DNA of 64,000 nt from Flavobacteriales bacterium. GTDB lineage: Bacteria > Bacteroidota > Bacteroidia > Flavobacteriales_F > PHOS-HE28. The position numbers and the translations under genes were made by a program. A model generated the notes under the pieces. It worked only from the letters and a program-made list of their open reading frames with translations, did not search any database and was not told the DNA's origin. The stretch is from NCBI GenBank assembly GCA_020635675.1, contig JACJZJ010000003.1, positions 62,001 to 126,000 on the forward strand, read 5' to 3'. Positions 54,466 to 62,811 of this stretch are shown here, piece after piece (the stretch's first letter is position 1; the number at the start of each line of letters is the position of its first letter).

Positions 54466-55060
54466 CCCGCCTTTTTTATTCTTTTAAAATTTAATCTTTT
54501 CTCGGTCGCAGTACCAATTCGGTGAAAGCAAATAATGTACACAAGTCCCGGCATAATATTTTTTGTCAACGATATTGGTGTAAGTTGTGTCGCCATTAAC
54601 CACTTTTTGCTGAACAACTTGATTGTCTCCGTAAATAATTGGATATACCTTGTCTGTCTTGGTACACTTTGGGCAGAAAACCCCTCCTAATTTCTTTTTT
54701 GGCTCATTAGGCAGTTTTATGTCCCAAGTCATTTTATCGCTGTCGAACTGTATGAATGATTTTAAGAAAGTCGTATCAATGCCCAAAGTTGTTACGTAAA
54801 AGTCAAAAGATGTTTGGTCGCCTGGGATAAAACTGATGTCATAATGTCCTGCTGTGTCCACATAGTCACCAGTAATTATTTCGTTATCAGCTTTGACGAA
54901 AATATAAAGCCCAACGAGTTGATCGGCAATTTTAGGGTCGTCTGAGTAAACTGTCCCAGAAAGGTAAAGTCTATTCGATGGCACGACAAAAGAAGTCAGT
55001 CCAAGTGTCGTCAAGATTGTCAATATGGTAATTGTCTGTCTCATTTTAGGTGACACATAA
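54340..55060 (-). mobile_element. putative integron-type gene cassette (721 bp, one gene)
   Basis: On the minus strand the unit starts after the G of GTTATGTG (G at 55061), carries one gene whose ATG is 17 nt inside, and ends at the G of GTTGACC (54340). Its 3' end contains CACATAAC (54465 to 54458), the exact complement of its first bases, as required if both come from one attC site in a circular cassette. The unit is AT-rich, about 40% GC by eye, against a GC-rich surrounding. No integrase is in the window. Inferred from geometry only. Confidence 0.5.
54484..55044 (-). CDS. AT-rich cassette gene: exported protein of unknown function
   Basis: 186 residues from ATG 55044; a GTG four codons upstream is possible but lies within the putative recombination box. 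A signal or membrane segment (TILTILTTLGLTSFVVP) is followed by a beta-sandwich-like region (RLYLSGTVYSDDPKIADQLVGLYIFVKADN to AGHYDISF) resembling transthyretin/carboxypeptidase regulatory domains. The C-terminal part has paired cysteines, CPKCTKTDKVYPIIYG and later CVHYLLSPNWYCDREK, suggesting a zinc ribbon. Base composition and codon use are unlike the neighbours, pointing to recent transfer. Confidence 0.7.
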   Translation of the reverse strand: MRQTITILTILTTLGLTSFVVPSNRLYLSGTVYSDDPKIADQLVGLYIFVKADNEIITGDYVDTAGHYDISFIPGDQTSFDFYVTTLGIDTTFLKSFIQFDSDKMTWDIKLPNEPKKKLGGVFCPKCTKTDKVYPIIYGDNQVVQQKVVNGDTTYTNIVDKKYYAGTCVHYLLSPNWYCDREKIKF

Positions 55061-55118
55061 CTAGTGGGTTGTGCCAGGTGTTGGGTTTATTTCGCCTATG
55101 AATAGGGTACTATTCCAC

Positions 55119-55142
55119 TATTGGGGCATGTAAAGCCCAATA
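55119..55142. other. small inverted repeat upstream of the cassette
   Basis: TATTGGG and CCCAATA pair perfectly around a 10-nt loop. There is no T-tract on either side, so it is not a standard terminator. It lies between the cassette boundary (55061) and the DUF5522 gene; nothing else recognisable is in 55062-55237. Confidence 0.3.
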
Positions 55143-55237
55143 GGGCATCAACTGCATGGCGGTCTCTTCCATCCGGTCCTCCGGCACCTCTGGGAAAGGT
55201 AGTCGATCGGATCGGCCGACCTGCAACCTCCCGACCT

Positions 55238-55495
55238 TCAACCGACCCTGCCCTTCCCCTTCTTCGCATGAAAGCCGTAGGGGCAATGCCGGCACCCGCT
55301 CTGGCAGCAATGGCCGCGCTTCAGATGATAGGCTTCCGTATAGACCAGATAGCCTTCTGAAGTGAAATAGGCATCCTCCGGCTCCAGCCCCAGTTGCTTC
55401 AGGCGCTCCGCTTGTGCCGGGGTCAGTTCACGGTCGTCCATGGGTCCATCGCTTCCGGTGCCGGAACGTTCGTCGTGGTCGGCCGGTCCGCTCAT
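55238..55495 (-). CDS. DUF5522 domain protein
   Basis: 85 residues from ATG 55495; ATG 55441 is an alternative and gives 67 residues that contain the whole conserved part. DAYFTSEGYLVYTEAYHLKRGHCCQSGCRHCPYGF is the family core (cited in part: YHLKRGHCCQSGCRHCPYGF), with four cysteines that could bind a metal. The C-terminus is basic (HAKKGKGRVG). The family is small, mainly found in Bacteroidota, and of unknown function. Divergent from the glucosaminidase gene. Confidence 0.8.
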   Translation of the reverse strand: MSGPADHDERSGTGSDGPMDDRELTPAQAERLKQLGLEPEDAYFTSEGYLVYTEAYHLKRGHCCQSGCRHCPYGFHAKKGKGRVG

Positions 55496-55606
55496 GCGGC
55501 AAAGTTCGGTCGTGCGGAAAAGGATCGGCCCGCCCGGCACGTTTTTTCCACGATCGGCGGTGGGCAGGACGGTGGAAAGATCGTGAACAAACCTCTGGAG
55601 GCCCGG

Positions 55607-55614
55607 TAGTTTCG
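55607..55614 (+). promoter_or_regulatory. -7 element of the glucosaminidase gene
   Basis: TAGTTTCG matches TAnnTTYG and ends 30 bp before the ATG at 55645. Confidence 0.4.
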
Positions 55615-55644
55615 CCAGTTGCCGGTAACACCCCCTGGAACAGG

Positions 55645-56619
55645 ATGAGGATCGTGGGATCGTGGAAAATCCTTGTGGCTTCGGCCCTGACCGTGACGGT
55701 CGCTCCGGCCTTCGGCCAGCGCATGACCGCCGAGGACTACATCGCCCAATGGCAGGAGGTGGCGGTGCGGAAGATGCACGAGCACGGGATCCCGGCCAGC
55801 ATCACCCTGGCGCAGGGCCTGTTGGAGAGCGGCAACGGCAACAGCGAGCTGGCGCGCAAGGGCAACAACCACTTCGGCATCAAATGCACGCCGGACTGGG
55901 GCGGCGGCAAGATCTACCACGACGACGACCGGCGCCACGAGTGTTTCCGCAAGTACCGCGACGCCGCCGACAGCTTCGAGGACCATTCGAAGTTCCTGAT
56001 GAAACCGCGCTATGCGGCCCTCTTCGAACTGAAGACCACCGATTACAAGGGCTGGGCACACGGCCTGCGCAAGGCGGGCTATGCCACCGATCCACGTTAT
56101 CCGCAGAAGCTGATCGAGCTGATCGAGCGCTACCAGCTGGACAAGTTGGATGAAGGCGGCCGGCCCGCCGCGCGGCGCGACCCCCCGCAGGAGGAGCACC
56201 GCAACAACGCGCATGCTGATCGTTCCCGTGGCAGGGAGGACGGCGCAATGACGGTGACCATCGGCGGCACCCGGCCGATCGAACGTTTCGACGGGCGGAT
56301 CAAGTTCGTGCACGGCCGGCAGGGCGACACGTTCCGTTCCCTGGCCGATGAGTTCGGCATGATGCCCGGTCCGCTCGCCCGGTACAACGACCTGCCGAAG
56401 AACGGTGCCATCGCCGAGGGAATGGTGGTGTTCCTGCAGCCCAAACGCAGCCGGGCACACGATGCGGACACCCACGTGGTGCGCGAAGGCGAATCGCTCT
56501 GGAGCATCAGCCAGGCGCATGGCATGAAGCTGGACAAGCTGGCGGAATACAACGGCCTGCGGACGGATGCACCCGTGCGCCCGGGAACCACGCTCTGGCT
56601 GCGGAAGCCGAGGCGCTAG
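55645..56619 (+). CDS. exported N-acetylglucosaminidase with LysM domains
   Basis: 324 residues from ATG 55645 with a signal peptide (SWKILVASALTVTVAPAFGQ). The GH73-type glucosaminidase domain (about 30-165) shows ITLAQGLLESGNGNSELA with the catalytic Glu, then GNNHFGIKC and GYATDPRYPQKLIELIERY. After a charged linker come two LysM-like modules, one near 220-272 (GDTFRSLADEFGM) and one near 278-322 (VREGESLWSISQAHGMKLDKLAEYNG). It would cleave peptidoglycan glycan strands. It overlaps the convergent haemoglobin gene by 4 bp. Confidence 0.92.
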   Translation: MRIVGSWKILVASALTVTVAPAFGQRMTAEDYIAQWQEVAVRKMHEHGIPASITLAQGLLESGNGNSELARKGNNHFGIKCTPDWGGGKIYHDDDRRHECFRKYRDAADSFEDHSKFLMKPRYAALFELKTTDYKGWAHGLRKAGYATDPRYPQKLIELIERYQLDKLDEGGRPAARRDPPQEEHRNNAHADRSRGREDGAMTVTIGGTRPIERFDGRIKFVHGRQGDTFRSLADEFGMMPGPLARYNDLPKNGAIAEGMVVFLQPKRSRAHDADTHVVREGESLWSISQAHGMKLDKLAEYNGLRTDAPVRPGTTLWLRKPRR

Positions 56620-56996
56620 TCGGTCAACGCACCCACCTGGTGGGCCATCAGCGGGGCGATGGCGCGTGCCCGCTCCTTGATCATCTCCGCCTTCGGTCCG
56701 GCGAAATGCGCGTCCACGGTGCGGACGAAAAGCGCGAGCCAGCGATCGAAGTCACGGGTCCGTAAAGGTCTCCGGGCGTGCAGGCGTTCGTGCACCGTCA
56801 TCGGATCGCCGGTGTAGCTGCGCTCGCCCAGCACCACCATGTGCCAGAACGTGGCGATGTGCGGAATGTGCGTGTCCATGACGACCCCGTCGAAATGGGG
56901 CGCGAGGTCGGCGTCCCGCAGCACATCGGCATAAAAGGCCCGCAGCAGGCGATCGATGTCCTCGGCGGTGGTCAGGTCTGTACGGGCGGGCTCCAT
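56616..56996 (-). CDS. group III truncated haemoglobin
   Basis: 126 residues from ATG 56996, which shares one base with the stop of the Trk-type gene upstream (TGATG). The proximal His and distal pattern fit group III: LLRAFYADVLRDADLAPHFDGV, HIATFWHMVVLGERSYTG and HERLHARRPLRTRDFDRWLALFVRTVD. The family binds O2 or NO; its role here (NO detoxification or oxygen handling) is inferred. Cotranscription with a potassium transporter is unexplained. Confidence 0.9.
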   Translation of the reverse strand: MEPARTDLTTAEDIDRLLRAFYADVLRDADLAPHFDGVVMDTHIPHIATFWHMVVLGERSYTGDPMTVHERLHARRPLRTRDFDRWLALFVRTVDAHFAGPKAEMIKERARAIAPLMAHQVGALTD

Positions 56997-57685
56997 CAAT
57001 CGCTGTCGCCGACGAAGCGGGCCACCTCGTCCTTGGTGCCGAAGAGCACCAGGATGTCGCCCTTCTCCGGCACGAACTCGGGGTCCATCACGCCCAGTGC
57101 GCCGAGCTTGATCGAGCGGCGTCCGAGGAAGTGGCGTTCGCTCTCCTTGCGCAGGACGGTCACGAGCGCGAGGCGGCGTTCGGCCAGGGCCTTGATGGCA
57201 CCGATGGGTTTGCCTGCGTACTGGTCGGGCACCACGATCTCCGAGATCACGAAGCCGCCGGGCAGTTCGAACTGGTCCACCATGCGCCGCAGGTTCAACT
57301 TGCGGGCGAGGCGCTCCGCGGCGTCCTCCTCGGGGTGGGCGATCTCGGAGATGCCCATGCTGTTGAGCACCATCTCGTGCAGCGGGTTGATCGCCCGGCT
57401 GATCACGCGCTTCACCTTCAGGTTCACCAGCAGCGCGGTGGTCATGATGTTGGCGCCCTCGTTCTCGCCGATCGCCACCACGGCTGCGTCGAGCTCGCCC
57501 AGTGGCAGGGTGCTCACGGCCTGGGGATCGTTGCTTTCGAGGCAGACCGAGAAGGACACCTCGCTCTTGATCCCTTCGACCTTGTCCATGTCGTGATCGA
57601 TGGCGATCACCTCGTGGCCCATCTGGGTGAGCTTGATGGCGAGGTGGCGGCCGAAATTGCCCAGTCCGAACACGGCGATCTTCAT
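56996..57685 (-). CDS. Trk/Ktr potassium uptake regulatory subunit (TrkA/KtrA family)
   Basis: 229 residues: an RCK_N domain with dinucleotide motif VFGLGNFGRHLAIKLTQMGHEVIAID near residue 5-30, and an RCK_C domain from about 145 (LPGGFVISEIVVPDQYAGKPIG) to the end. It is a single RCK-pair protein of KtrA size rather than the double TrkA. It forms the cytosolic gating ring of the KtrB/TrkH channel encoded 4 bp upstream on the same strand, binding NAD(H) or ATP/ADP. Confidence 0.92.
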   Translation of the reverse strand: MKIAVFGLGNFGRHLAIKLTQMGHEVIAIDHDMDKVEGIKSEVSFSVCLESNDPQAVSTLPLGELDAAVVAIGENEGANIMTTALLVNLKVKRVISRAINPLHEMVLNSMGISEIAHPEEDAAERLARKLNLRRMVDQFELPGGFVISEIVVPDQYAGKPIGAIKALAERRLALVTVLRKESERHFLGRRSIKLGALGVMDPEFVPEKGDILVLFGTKDEVARFVGDSD

Positions 57686-57689
57686 GGCT

Positions 57690-59450
57690 TCAGTTGATCA
57701 GGATGTCCTCTTTCGGATAGCGGTAATTGGAGCTTTGCACCTGGCGCAGCACGCCCACCAGCAAGGTAAGCGCGCTCACCCGACCGACGAACATCACCAC
57801 CACCAGCACCAGGCGCGCGGCCTCGGATAGCTCGCCGGTGATGCCCATGCTGAGGCCGACGGTGCCGTAGGCGGAGAAGCACTCGAAGGCCACGGGCAGC
57901 AATCCCAGGCCGTGCTCCAATGAGGAGACGACGGTGACGGAGATGCCCAGGAAGATCAGCGAGAGGACGATGGTGGCGAACGCGCGACGCACGGAAACGT
58001 TGCTCACCTCGCGCCCGCCGTACTCGATCCGTTTGCGGCCGCGCGCGGAGCCGAAGATGTTCAGGGTCGCGATCGCGAAGGTTGTGGTCTTGATCCCGCC
58101 ACCCGTGGACCCTGGCGATGCGCCGATGTACATCAACAACAACGTGATCATCAGGCTGGGCACGTGCAGTGCACCGGTGTTCACCACGTTGAACCCCGCG
58201 GTGCGGGGCGTGATCCCGGAGAAGAACGCCACGCTGAAACGCCCCCACCAGCCCGCGTGTTCCTCCAGCACGCCATCGCGCTCGAACAACAGCATGGCCA
58301 CCGTGCCGATCACGATCAACGCGAGCGTGGAGATCAGCGCCAGTTTGGAGCTCAGGTTCACCAGCCGCGGATAGCGTTGACAGGGCACGCCCGTGAAGAG
58401 CTTCTTGACGCGGGCCCGGAACCAGGAGCGCATGTACTGGCTGAAATTGAAGATGATGCCGAAGCCCAGACCACCGAAGATGATCAGGAAGGCGATGATC
58501 CACATCAGCGCATAATTGAAGCGCAGCACAGGTTCGTGCAGCCCGTCGGTCAGCGTGGAGAACCCCGCATTGTTGAACGCGGAAATGGCGTGGAACATCG
58601 AGAAGAAAGCACGGTCACCAATGGTGGCGAACATGCTCTGCGGCACACTGTAGAAGATGAACAGGGCGCCAACGAGTTCCACCGCCAGCGTGAACAGGAT
58701 CACGCGAACGATGAACCCACGGGCGCCGCTGAGCGACGTGTTGCTGAGGTCGCGGATGCGCAACTGCTCCTCCAGGCTCGAACGGCCCTTGAAGAAGAAT
58801 GCGAAGAAGCTGGTGAAGGTCATCACCCCCAGGCCGCCGAGCTGGATCAGGATCATCAGCAGCCATTGCCCGGCATGGGTCAGGTCATGCTGCACGTCGA
58901 GGACGGTGAGCCCGGTGACGCACACCGCCGAGGTGCTGGTGAAGAGCGCGTCGATCAGGGTCACGGGGCGTGTGGTCATCTTCGGCAGTGAGATCAACGC
59001 GGCACCGATGCTGATGATGAGGATGAAGCTCGCGGTGAACAGCAGGGCGGGGTTCAGCAGGGTGCTGTTCCTCCCGAGCTCCAGGCGCGAGAGTTCGATG
59101 AAGATGAACAGGATCAGGAAGGCCATGTGCGGCCAGCGCCCCAGGTCGTCCCAGAGCGTGTTGTGCAGGGGGCGGATCAGGATGAGCGCCACCGCGGCGA
59201 GCAGCCAGAGCACTTCCGCGCGGCGCACGGCATGCTGCCTGAGCCAGGACCGCAGCAGGCTGCCAAGGGTGACGAAGGCCGCGGCCACCACCAGGTCATA
59301 GCTCGCTTCGTCGAGCAGGCGTTCGGTGCCGGTGTTGCTCTGGTAGCCGAACTCGAGCAGGATCAGGAAGATCGCCAGCACGATCACCCCCACACGTGTC
59401 AAGGCCACCACCTCGCGGCGCAGCACGGTCCGTAAGAGCGTCTTCTTCAT
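57690..59450 (-). CDS. TrkH/KtrB family potassium transporter
   Basis: 586 residues with about ten membrane helices. The pore repeats show the selectivity-filter glycines in DALFTSTSAVCVTGLTVLD, HAISAFNNAGFSTL, RTAGFNVVNTGAL with GASPGSTGGGIKTTT, and FECFSAYGTVGLSMGITG. The N-terminal 150 residues contain additional helices not found in the smallest KtrB proteins. It imports K+ with the RCK protein encoded next. Confidence 0.94.
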   Translation of the reverse strand: MKKTLLRTVLRREVVALTRVGVIVLAIFLILLEFGYQSNTGTERLLDEASYDLVVAAAFVTLGSLLRSWLRQHAVRRAEVLWLLAAVALILIRPLHNTLWDDLGRWPHMAFLILFIFIELSRLELGRNSTLLNPALLFTASFILIISIGAALISLPKMTTRPVTLIDALFTSTSAVCVTGLTVLDVQHDLTHAGQWLLMILIQLGGLGVMTFTSFFAFFFKGRSSLEEQLRIRDLSNTSLSGARGFIVRVILFTLAVELVGALFIFYSVPQSMFATIGDRAFFSMFHAISAFNNAGFSTLTDGLHEPVLRFNYALMWIIAFLIIFGGLGFGIIFNFSQYMRSWFRARVKKLFTGVPCQRYPRLVNLSSKLALISTLALIVIGTVAMLLFERDGVLEEHAGWWGRFSVAFFSGITPRTAGFNVVNTGALHVPSLMITLLLMYIGASPGSTGGGIKTTTFAIATLNIFGSARGRKRIEYGGREVSNVSVRRAFATIVLSLIFLGISVTVVSSLEHGLGLLPVAFECFSAYGTVGLSMGITGELSEAARLVLVVVMFVGRVSALTLLVGVLRQVQSSNYRYPKEDILIN

Positions 59451-59544
59451 CCGACTGGTGGGGTTGGCGAAGCATCCCCACCGACAAGGGAGGGCAAAGC
59501 TAGGACCTCATGGGACCCGTGATGCCGCCAGGTCCGGCGCGTGC

Positions 59545-62088
59545 TCATGGGGCGGACCGACGGCAGGTGATACGCCCCGCGGAAGTGATCGTCGTCCATT
59601 CGGTCCTGCCGTCCCGATCGAGGTCGACCGGCCACACCCGCATCACATCCGCATCGCCCGGGACCGTTCGTTCGCCACCGTTCGCATCGAACACCTGCCG
59701 ACCGCCTTCCACGGTCAGCGGGATCGCCAGCAGGTCATCGCCGCTGGGATCCCTGGTCCACGAGATGGACGTGATGGCGGACCCCAGGCCGATGCGGTGG
59801 ACCGCACCCGCACCGCTGCGCAGCACGAGCGTATCATCAAGTGCGTAGGCCATTGCACCGTCGGGTGCATAGGCCAGAGGCCCGCCACCCGTGTGCGTGA
59901 TCGTTCCGGTCGTCCCGTCCAGTTGACCGGACCGCACATCCCCGTCCGTATTGCGCCAGATGATCCGGCTCGTCCCGATGGTGCTGCCCGGCCGGATGGA
60001 CAATACCTGCGGGCCGCGCCCCAGCTGCAATGCGGGCCGATAGCGATCACCGCCCCTTCGATCGAGCGCGTGCACACCACCGGAGCGGTCCACGAGCACC
60101 AGGTAGTCCCTTCCCTTGATGCGTAGATGTGCGATGCCGCATGCCGCGGGCGCGCCTTGCCGCTGGACCCGCCAGCCCTTGACCGGTGCCCCGTCCAGGT
60201 CATAGTTCAATGACCGTCCGTCTTCCAGGGGCATCAGCACGCGGAACTCGCCGTCACCATCGTAGTCGAATACCGATGCTGCGGCGCTCATCCTGCCGTC
60301 CGGGCGGATCGGCGTGCCTTCCACATCGCGGCCCTTCCGGTCGATGAGCCACACCGCGGTGGGCGTACTGAGCAGCATCTGCAACTTTCCGTTGCGATAG
60401 CGATCGATCTGGGTGACGGGCCCGATGAGCGGACCATCGAGCTTTCGCGACCAAAGCGGCTTCCCGCTCGTGCCGAATAGCGTGATCGTGCTGTCCGCGG
60501 TGGACAGGAGCAGTTCACCGAGGCGCGTTCCATGGTCGATGACCTCCTGGGGTGGTGCGGCCAGGGGTGCCGGAAGGTCCACCTGCCACACCACGTCGCT
60601 CGCGGTGGCGTTGGACAGCGGGGGGGCCAGCGGTGCATGGACCAACGCGATGGTGACAAAGGCCCGGTCGTCGGTGGCACGTTCCACCTGCATGAGCAGG
60701 CCGCCGGTCCGGGACCAGTGGTCCCGACCGGCGAGCACACGTTCCCGCGTCGCCTTGTTGGCGATGGTGGCGAGCCGGTCCACACCACGGGCCAGGTCCG
60801 CCCAGAACGTCCGCGATGCGTCGGTGCCGTACTGCTGCAGCAGACCGGCCGTCCGCAGGTCGTCACCAAGGGTGTTCTCGTCCAACTGCGCATCGATCAG
60901 TTCGCGTATGGCCCGTTCCGAACCGGCCAGAAGACCGATGCCACCCACCACGGCACACCAGGGATCATCGAGCCCGAGCGCGTGCGTGATCGCGCCGCCG
61001 ACGGGATGAAAAAGGCCGACCCCGCGATGGTCCGTGCCCGGGCAGTTCCGATCCGCGCACCCGGCCGATAGCGCCGCCAGGAAGGCGGCGCTATCCGTCA
61101 GGTCGATCGCCGCCCAGCGTTCCGTGGCACCGTCGAGGGTGCCTGTGCCGACCACCGCGCCGGCCCCGACCCATCCGAGCAGGTCTCTCCGCATGGTGTC
61201 CGGGAAGAGGGACAGCATTCCTTCGCCCGAGCGCACGTCCGACCAGGTCGCCGCGTAGGGCAGCCGCCGCGCGAGCGAAAGGCGGGCCTTGGCGGATCCC
61301 ATACCGGCGAATGCCGCGCTGTCCGTGGCGAGCAGCAGTCCGCTCATCAGCAGGGCCTGGGGACGGGAGCGCACGTCGAACGCCGCCCAGCCGTCGGGCC
61401 AGGGCGACCGGTCGATCAACTCCGGGCCGCACCATTCGGCCAGCATGCGCCAGGCCGGTCCGGTCCGTACGAGCACATGGGCATCCGTGCCCGCACCGAA
61501 GGAGCGACGCGCCGCTTCGCGGAGAGGGTCGGTGTTCGCGGTGTTCCCCGGCGGCCCGTCCAGCAGCTCCGCATCGTCCGTGGCGAGCAGCAGCCCCTGC
61601 CTTGCTGCGAGGTGCAGGGTCGGCAGTGCGCTGTCCGGAGCCCAGGTCGTGGTGCCCGCCTCGATGAACTCACGAACGGCGTTCTCAGGAAGGCCCAGGT
61701 CGTTCAAGCTCCTTTGGAGCGATCTGCGGTCCGCATCGGTCGCGATCGCCGCGAAGGTGGCGTGATGTGCGCCGCCCGTCCGTACGAGCGCCACCAGCAG
61801 GGGACCCGAAAGGAGCCCGGCATCCGAGGCGGCGTGCAGGCGCTGCAGCAGGCTGTCCAGTGCCACGCACGCCGGAAGATCATCGATGCTGTTCCAGAGC
61901 AGCGCGCTCCGGCTCCAGTTGTCCCAGGTCCTGCCGGGTTCCGGTACTTCGATCACCACGGCACTGTTGGCGGGAAGAGCGGTCCAGGGATCGGCGATCG
62001 GCAGGGCCGGGGCCAGTCGATCGAAGAGCTGCCAGGACCCGAAGGCCACCACGCCAAGCAGCACGGCGAGCACGAGCCAGCGGCGCAT
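59545..62088 (-). CDS. large single-span exported protein with beta-propeller-like C-terminus, unknown function
   Basis: 847 residues from ATG 62088 (MRRWLVLAVLLGVVAFGSWQ), the start of the only membrane helix; a longer frame upstream adds no conserved sequence. Residues 35 to about 500 resemble DUF3352-like domains (PANSAVVIEVPEP, LLMSGLLLATDSAAF, VVGGIGLLAGSERAIREL). From about 540 to the end there are repeated beta-blade motifs (FDYDGDGEFRVLMPLEDG, VHALDRRGGDRYRPALQL, VFDANGGERTV), like FG-GAP/PQQ propellers. It is probably periplasmic and anchored. I do not know its function. rnhB lies 69 bp upstream. Confidence 0.7.
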   Translation of the reverse strand: MRRWLVLAVLLGVVAFGSWQLFDRLAPALPIADPWTALPANSAVVIEVPEPGRTWDNWSRSALLWNSIDDLPACVALDSLLQRLHAASDAGLLSGPLLVALVRTGGAHHATFAAIATDADRRSLQRSLNDLGLPENAVREFIEAGTTTWAPDSALPTLHLAARQGLLLATDDAELLDGPPGNTANTDPLREAARRSFGAGTDAHVLVRTGPAWRMLAEWCGPELIDRSPWPDGWAAFDVRSRPQALLMSGLLLATDSAAFAGMGSAKARLSLARRLPYAATWSDVRSGEGMLSLFPDTMRRDLLGWVGAGAVVGTGTLDGATERWAAIDLTDSAAFLAALSAGCADRNCPGTDHRGVGLFHPVGGAITHALGLDDPWCAVVGGIGLLAGSERAIRELIDAQLDENTLGDDLRTAGLLQQYGTDASRTFWADLARGVDRLATIANKATRERVLAGRDHWSRTGGLLMQVERATDDRAFVTIALVHAPLAPPLSNATASDVVWQVDLPAPLAAPPQEVIDHGTRLGELLLSTADSTITLFGTSGKPLWSRKLDGPLIGPVTQIDRYRNGKLQMLLSTPTAVWLIDRKGRDVEGTPIRPDGRMSAAASVFDYDGDGEFRVLMPLEDGRSLNYDLDGAPVKGWRVQRQGAPAACGIAHLRIKGRDYLVLVDRSGGVHALDRRGGDRYRPALQLGRGPQVLSIRPGSTIGTSRIIWRNTDGDVRSGQLDGTTGTITHTGGGPLAYAPDGAMAYALDDTLVLRSGAGAVHRIGLGSAITSISWTRDPSGDDLLAIPLTVEGGRQVFDANGGERTVPGDADVMRVWPVDLDRDGRTEWTTITSAGRITCRRSAP

Positions 62089-62157
62089 GCGGGCCAAAGT
62101 AGCCCCACGCGGAAAGGGAGCGGCCTCGTCGGCCGCGGGCCTTTGCACAGCGTTCTG

Positions 62158-62754
62158 TTAGAACAGGCCCGGCGGTTCCGGCAGCAGTCGGAAGCTGCTC
62201 CGGTGATGGACGGTCGGGCCATGGAGCCGTATCGCCCGGCGGTGGTCGGTCGTGGGATAGCCCTTGTTCACCGCCCATGCGTATTCCGGATGTTCCCGGT
62301 GCAACCGGACCATCAATGCGTCGCGATGCGTTTTCGCCAGGATGCTGGCCGCGGCGATGCTCCGGTAGATGCCGTCGCCCTTTATCACGCAAACGTGGGC
62401 GATGGATGCATGCCGGCGGAAGCGGTCCCCGTCGATCAGCAGGAGTTCCGGATCCACACCCAACGCATCGATCGCGCGGTGCATGGCCAGGAAGGAGGCC
62501 TGGAGGATGTTGATCCGGTCGATCTCCGCCGGGGCCACTTCGGCCACGGCCCATGCCATTGCCCGATCACGGATCAAGGGGGCCAGCGCTTCGCGGCGTG
62601 CTTCCGTCAGCTTCTTGGAATCATCCAGCCCGGGCAGCCGCACCCGCGCAGGCAGCACTACCGCGGCGGCCACCACCGGTCCGGCCAGGCACCCGCGTCC
62701 GGCCTCGTCACATCCGGCTTCGAGCAGACCTTTGGTATGGAACGAGCGAAGCAT
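62158..62754 (-). CDS. rnhB: ribonuclease HII
   Basis: 198 residues. The catalytic motifs are AGCDEAGRGCLAGPVVAAAV (Asp-Glu), LLIDGDRF (Asp) and DGIYRSIAAASILAKTHRD (Asp); GYPTTDHRRAI and GPTVHHRSSF close the domain. It removes ribonucleotides and RNA primers from DNA. It starts 57 bp after the glycosyltransferase gene on the same strand. Confidence 0.95.
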   Translation of the reverse strand: MLRSFHTKGLLEAGCDEAGRGCLAGPVVAAAVVLPARVRLPGLDDSKKLTEARREALAPLIRDRAMAWAVAEVAPAEIDRINILQASFLAMHRAIDALGVDPELLLIDGDRFRRHASIAHVCVIKGDGIYRSIAAASILAKTHRDALMVRLHREHPEYAWAVNKGYPTTDHRRAIRLHGPTVHHRSSFRLLPEPPGLF

Positions 62755-62811
62755 TCACAAGATCCGAGGTCTGAAAGTTGAAAGCTGGAACGCCTGTGTG
62801 GTATCCAATTC

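Noticed and set aside
55119..55142. TATTGGG/CCCAATA hairpin as a terminator or upstream attC arm
   Set aside because: It has no T-tract and its sequence does not match either attC-like stem, so it is listed only as an inverted repeat.
62755..62811. Small gene or RNA between rnhB and the glycosyltransferase
   Set aside because: Only 57 bp with a short CTGAAAGTTGAAAG-like tract; nothing supportable.
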